From the NCBI GenBank assembly GCA_016713175.1, contig JADJPQ010000004.1, positions 1 through 64,000 on the forward strand: a DNA stretch of 64,000 nt, read 5' to 3'. Of this stretch, positions 60,295 through 64,000 are shown piece by piece. Source of the stretch: Planctomycetota bacterium. GTDB taxonomy: Bacteria; Planctomycetota; UBA1135; UBA2386. The position numbers were made by a program, and so were the translations under genes. Numbering within the stretch: position 1 is the stretch's first letter; each line of letters starts with the position of its first letter. The notes below the pieces were generated by a model, which was not told where the DNA came from, searched no databases, and saw nothing but the letters and a program-made list of their open reading frames with translations.

Positions 60295-61518
60295 GTGAGC
60301 AAAGAAGGACCCCGCCTGCTGTCCACGAAGGACGGCTACGCGTTCGCCAAGTTCAACGGCCGCAAGATCAACTTCGGCCGATCCGATGACCCGCAGGCTC
60401 GCATCCGCTTCGCTGCCCTGAAGGCGCAGTGGGAAGCGAACGACCGCGAGCTGAACGACGACATGCTGATGGTGCGCACGATGCCCGGCGCCGTCACCGT
60501 TGCCGTCGTCTGCGACCAGTACCTCGCGCACGTCCGCGAGATCAACGCAGCCGACTGGCAGCGCAACAACTACGCGCGCGTCGACCTGGCGCTGCGGCCG
60601 GTGCGCGACCTGTACGGGCCGCAGCCGGCGGCGGACTTCGGGCCCAAGAAGTTGCAGGCCGTGCGCGTGGCGATGCTGAAGACGGGTCGGCTGTGCCGGC
60701 GCGAGATCAACGAGCGCGTCCGGCTGGTGGTCGCTGCGTTCACCTGGGCCGTGGCCGAGGAGATGGCGCCGGCGGGGTTGGCCCACGGGCTGGCCGCGGT
60801 CGCACCGCTGAAGAAGGGCCAGCACGGCGCGCGCGAGGGGCGCGAGGTCGGACCGGTGGAACGGTGGGTGGTCGACGCCACCCTGCCGCACCTGTCGCGC
60901 CCGGTCGCCGCGCTCATCGAGATCATGTGGTGGACCGGCGCGCGGCCCAGCGAGTTGTTCCGGCTGCGGCCGCGCGACATCGACCGCAGCGGCACGCCGT
61001 GGGTGGCTCGGCTGGAGCACCACAAGAACTCCCACCGGGGCAAACTGCGCGAGCTGCACTTCGGTCCCCGGGCGCGCGAGATCCTGACGCCGTTCCTGCT
61101 GCGGCGCGGCGCCGGCGAGCCGTTGTTCTCGCCCGCCGAGGCCGTGGCCGAGATGGAGCCGCGGAAGCGGCAGGAGCGGAAGACGCCACTGTACGCCAGT
61201 CACCTGGCCCGCTACGAGCGCGAGAAGGCCGCCCGGCCCGATCGCGTTGTGGGCGAAACGTACGACGCCGGTGCCGTGCGCAAGGCCGTGCAACGGGCGG
61301 TGGCCGCCGCGAACCGCGAGCGGCGCGAGCAGGGCGTACAACTGTTACCGGACTGGCACCCCTACCAGTTGCGGCACGCGGCCGCCGGCCGGATCCAGGC
61401 GGCGCTGGACCTGGAAGCGGTCCGGGTCGCGCTCGGTCACAGCGACGCCGAGATGTCGATGCAGTACGCGCGGCGCGACTTGGCGAAGGCGGCCGCCGTG
61501 ATGGAGGAGGCGGGGTAG
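60295..61518 (+). CDS. int: Tyrosine recombinase / integrase
   Basis: 407 residues from the GTG at 60295. The N-terminal part has a SAM-like core-binding domain (VTVAVVCDQYLAHVREINAA). The catalytic domain shows IMWWTGARPSELFRLRPRDI (first Arg near residue 215), HPYQLRHAAAGRIQ (His-x-x-Arg near 355) and ALGHSDAEMSMQYARRDLA (His and nucleophilic Tyr near 390). All catalytic residues are present. It should integrate and excise the element at the neighbouring tRNA-Pro gene. An inverted repeat lies in its leader. Confidence 0.92.
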   Translation: MSKEGPRLLSTKDGYAFAKFNGRKINFGRSDDPQARIRFAALKAQWEANDRELNDDMLMVRTMPGAVTVAVVCDQYLAHVREINAADWQRNNYARVDLALRPVRDLYGPQPAADFGPKKLQAVRVAMLKTGRLCRREINERVRLVVAAFTWAVAEEMAPAGLAHGLAAVAPLKKGQHGAREGREVGPVERWVVDATLPHLSRPVAALIEIMWWTGARPSELFRLRPRDIDRSGTPWVARLEHHKNSHRGKLRELHFGPRAREILTPFLLRRGAGEPLFSPAEAVAEMEPRKRQERKTPLYASHLARYEREKAARPDRVVGETYDAGAVRKAVQRAVAAANRERREQGVQLLPDWHPYQLRHAAAGRIQAALDLEAVRVALGHSDAEMSMQYARRDLAKAAAVMEEAG

Positions 61519-61576
61519 GTGCAGAACGAGACCGCCTCGTGTCGCTCGCCGGTGTACTCTGATTCGAGGAACTGGG

Positions 61577-62077
61577 ATGATCGCCTACGACTACTCCGAT
61601 GCGCACCGGGAGCCGAGCGCGGCTGATCTGGCCCGGATCGCGCAGGCACTTGACCGGTACCAGGAATGCCGCGCCGCGGTGACGCGCGCGCAGGGAGTTC
61701 CGGAAGCCCTGCACAAGGCCGAACGCGACCGCCGGCTCGCGAAGGAACTGCTGATCGAATCGCTGTGCGACTTCCGTGGTGCGGGCCCGATGCGCGAACT
61801 GGAACTCCCCGATGGTCGCGTGATCCAGGTTCGCCGCGGGCAGCGCGCTGGAAGGCTCGATGACGCCGACCTGCGCGCCATGCGTTTGGCGCTCCGGCAG
61901 CACGGCCGCTACGCAGACGAGAAGGCGCTGGCTGAGCGGACCGAAGGACAGGAGAGGCGGCGCCGCGAGCACGACGTGCGCAGCCGGCTCGCGCATGACC
62001 TGCCGGACGTCGCGGCCGCGTTGGGCCTGTTCGACTTCGACGTGTCGGTGGTCAAGAACACCGCCACGAGTGGCTGA
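61577..62077 (+). CDS. Hypothetical protein of the integrative element (166 aa)
   Basis: ATG at 61577 with GAGGAA upstream. Mostly helical and charged (DLARIAQALDRYQECRAAVT, KAERDRRLAKELLIESLCDF) with one beta segment, RELELPDGRVIQVRRGQ. No family is recognised. Placement between integrase and DUF1580 genes suggests an element-maintenance role, but this is guesswork. Confidence 0.65.
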   Translation: MIAYDYSDAHREPSAADLARIAQALDRYQECRAAVTRAQGVPEALHKAERDRRLAKELLIESLCDFRGAGPMRELELPDGRVIQVRRGQRAGRLDDADLRAMRLALRQHGRYADEKALAERTEGQERRRREHDVRSRLAHDLPDVAAALGLFDFDVSVVKNTATSG

Positions 62078-62156
62078 GACGAGGTAGAATCTCGCGGAAC
62101 CGGGGGCATCCCGGCCACCGCCCCAACCCACCCGTGGGCGGTCAAGATTCGTCGTC

Positions 62157-62522
62157 GTGTTGCCCGTGCCCTCGCGCACGGGCAGGCGGGGTCCAGGACG
62201 ACACAGCGGGCATGCGTTCAAGCATCGCCCTTGTGTGACCTGTGAACGATCTGCTTTCAGTGCTCCCCGCGGAGCAACACGACGACTGATTCCCCTGCTG
62301 GCCGACGCGCCGGCACTCTACGAGAAGTTGACCGGCCGCCGGCCCCACCGCAGCAAGGTGTGGCGCCACGCAACGAAGGGCGTATGCGGCGTGCGGCTGA
62401 AGACCGTCAGCGAAGGCCGAACGCTGATGACGACCCCGCGGTGGATCGTCGAGCACTGGGCCGCGGTTGGCGCCGCACGCTTGGTTCCGAAGCGAGGCCG
62501 CAAGGCCAGAGGTGCAGCGTGA
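62157..62522 (+). CDS. DUF1580 family protein
   Basis: The recognisable part is LIPLLADAPALYEKLTGRRP, SKVWRHATKGVCGVRLKTVS and a basic end (GAARLVPKRGRKARGAA). The motif order LIPLxxAP, then WRxxTxGVxGVRLxT, is that of DUF1580, small proteins seen almost only in planctomycetes and thought to bind DNA (helix-turn-helix-like). The GTG at 62157 adds about 45 Arg-rich residues; a start closer to LIPLL is more likely but no good codon is obvious. Its stop overlaps the primase start (GTGA). Confidence 0.7.
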   Translation: MLPVPSRTGRRGPGRHSGHAFKHRPCVTCERSAFSAPRGATRRLIPLLADAPALYEKLTGRRPHRSKVWRHATKGVCGVRLKTVSEGRTLMTTPRWIVEHWAAVGAARLVPKRGRKARGAA

Positions 62523-64000
62523 GCACCGGCGACGAACGCGAGGTTCCGGGAGACGACCCCGGAAATGACGCGACCCCGCTGCCCGGCCAGGCGCGCGAGG
62601 TCGATGGAGAGAACACGGGAAGTGTAGCACGAAGCGGCGAAGGTGCGCGCACTCCGCCGATGGACGCCGAGTTCGTGCAGACCGTGCGCGACCACGTGCA
62701 ACCGCTGCTGCTCGACGACGCCAACGACGACGAGTACCTGGAGCGGGCGAAGGACTGGGTGCGCCGTCGCGGCGGCACCGTCATGGTCCACGCGTTCAAG
62801 CTCTTCCGGGACGGCATCACGCCGAGCCACAACCTGGTCGTGCGCGAGGGCACGGAGCCGACGCCGACGGAGTGGTCGTTCGCGCTGCGGGCCCTGGCTT
62901 CCTCGTACACGCCGCTGAGCCCCTGCGTCGTGCCGCCCGAGTCGCTGAAGGCGAGCAAGCACCACGTCACCGAGGTCCGGTGCCTGGGCGTGGACCTGGA
63001 CGTGGCGAACCCGGCGAAGGACTGCCCCGACACGTGGCAGCACCAGCTCGATGGTCGCGCCGCGATCGTGCGCGTGATCGAGGAACACGCGAAGCGCCAC
63101 GGCAGGCCGACCAGGTGCGTGGACAGCGGCGGCGGGTTCCAGCTCGTCTACGACTTGACCGAGCCGGTGTCACTGCCGCCGGCGCGCCTGGACCCGAGTG
63201 GCTTCATGCTGCGCGAGGACGGGTTCACGACGGCAGACCCGGACAGGTGCGCTCCGAACCCCGACCGCGAGCGCGCCGTAGCCGAGGTCGAGGCGAGGAA
63301 CCGAGGGCTGTTCGAGCAGTTCCGGTCGGTGGTTGCCGACCTGGGCGTGGCGCACCTCGTGAAGCTCGACGCCACGCAGAACATTGACCGAATCTTCCGC
63401 GTGCCGTGGACACCGAACCGACCCTGCGCGCGCAAGCGCGAACGAGGGCGGCGCCCGACCATGGCCCGGCTAGTCTACGAGGATCCCGCGACCAGATACG
63501 CAATCGAGGTGTTCCCGGTCGCTGCGGACAACAAGCCAGGCAGGGGCAGCCGAGCCAAGGTCACAGTCGACGCTGCGCCTGGCGCACGACGGGTGGACCT
63601 GGAGACGCTGCCCGCTGCTGTGCCCAGTCGGTGCAAGGTCGTCATCGTGCACGGGAAGGACGTGGACCAGCCGCTTGACGGCGACGACCAGAGTCGCAGC
63701 GCGTGGCTGTTCTACGCCGTCTGCTCGCTGGTTCGCGCCGGCGTGGACGACGAGACCATCTACGCGATCATCACGGACCGCGACAACATGGTCAGCGAGT
63801 CCGTGCTGGACAAGGGCACCGTGGCACAGGTGCGCCGGTACGCGACTCGCCAGATCGCCAAGGCGCGGGAGAAAGTGGTGAACGAGGGCGCTCCGCAGCC
63901 CTCTGGCACGGCGGGAATCGTCGTACTGAAGGCAGCGCATCCCAAGCGCGTCGCGGAGCTGTTCCGCGAGATGAAGTACCCGCACTTGTTGCGCACGAAC
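62519..64000 (+). CDS. Archaeo-eukaryotic-type primase (partial, cut by right edge)
   Basis: Open from the GTG at 62519 to the window edge (494 codons). LGVDLDVANPAKDCPD has the D-x-D catalytic pair near residue 158, CVDSGGGFQLVYDL is the Gly-rich motif, and NIDRIFRVPWTPNRP matches the RxPGTxNxK-type third motif of AEP/RepB-like primases. A helicase or DUF3987-type domain usually follows and may lie outside. The region after about residue 320 (RSAWLFYAVCSLVRAGVDDE) resembles the helical PriCT-type domain. It probably starts replication of the integrated element. Overlaps the DUF1580 stop by 4 bp. Confidence 0.82.
   Translation, partial: MSTGDEREVPGDDPGNDATPLPGQAREVDGENTGSVARSGEGARTPPMDAEFVQTVRDHVQPLLLDDANDDEYLERAKDWVRRRGGTVMVHAFKLFRDGITPSHNLVVREGTEPTPTEWSFALRALASSYTPLSPCVVPPESLKASKHHVTEVRCLGVDLDVANPAKDCPDTWQHQLDGRAAIVRVIEEHAKRHGRPTRCVDSGGGFQLVYDLTEPVSLPPARLDPSGFMLREDGFTTADPDRCAPNPDRERAVAEVEARNRGLFEQFRSVVADLGVAHLVKLDATQNIDRIFRVPWTPNRPCARKRERGRRPTMARLVYEDPATRYAIEVFPVAADNKPGRGSRAKVTVDAAPGARRVDLETLPAAVPSRCKVVIVHGKDVDQPLDGDDQSRSAWLFYAVCSLVRAGVDDETIYAIITDRDNMVSESVLDKGTVAQVRRYATRQIAKAREKVVNEGAPQPSGTAGIVVLKAAHPKRVAELFREMKYPHLLRTN

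Larger units (their letters stand above)
60171..64000 (+). mobile_element. Integrative element at tRNA-Pro (left end; right end outside window)
   Basis: Begins directly after the tRNA 3' end. It carries a tyrosine integrase, a hypothetical gene, a DUF1580 gene and a primase, all rightward and closely spaced. Replication-type and excision-type genes in this order are usual for integrated plasmids or phage-like elements. The expected second copy of the tRNA 3' end lies beyond 64000, so the size is unknown. Confidence 0.75.

Overview
The window is high-GC DNA that looks like a member of the Planctomycetota. This rests on gene content: many long secreted proteins with a shared cysteine-containing tail (GCGNGG, PCGSCT, AQWLVF), Ser/Thr kinases paired with ECF sigma factors, a DUF1580 gene, a fused SecDF, and weak or absent Shine-Dalgarno sites. 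The assignment is inference; no marker gene such as 16S rRNA is present.

Layout. 1-11.4 kb: a Ser/Thr kinase (cut by the left edge), an ECF sigma factor, three paralogous secreted proteins of about 730 residues, a secreted beta-helix-like protein, and a DCC-type oxidoreductase. 11.4-17.4 kb: gene remnants, a DUF3892 gene, a TlpA-like thioredoxin-fold gene whose first redox cysteine codon is TGA followed by a SECIS-like hairpin (candidate selenoprotein), an ECF42-type sigma factor with its DGPF partner, a Rieske remnant, and a second beta-helix-like secreted protein. 17.4-30.1 kb: a mobile, decaying region. An IS91-family transposase is split in frame by a 3.3-kb unit carrying a serine recombinase (decayed by frameshifts), an HTH protein and a DUF5372 protein. 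The same IS91 element carries a copy of the start of the pyruvate carboxylase gene that lies 6 kb downstream, ending at a GAAC tetranucleotide. This is what read-through, one-ended IS91 transposition would leave. Two more IS91-end copies, a truncated MFS transporter (ArsJ-like), and two large secreted proteins lie here.

30.1-60.2 kb is core-like and compact: pyruvate carboxylase; a leftward block trmD-rplS-secDF-nadB-hflX; rightward riboflavin synthase with an overlapping SGNH hydrolase; a SUMF1-type lipoprotein; a tandem S51 (cyanophycinase-like) secreted protein overlapping a sirtuin; a divergent kinase/sigma-factor pair; an AlkD-like repair protein; several hypothetical proteins; a Fic protein; cystathionine beta-synthase; an Arg-rich protein; MgtE; and tRNA-Pro(CGG) with a visible promoter.

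60.2-64 kb: a tyrosine integrase directly downstream of tRNA-Pro starts an integrative element. Its next genes are a hypothetical protein, a DUF1580 protein and an archaeo-eukaryotic-type primase that runs off the right edge. The most notable item is the TGA-containing TlpA gene; the second is the layered IS91 history.
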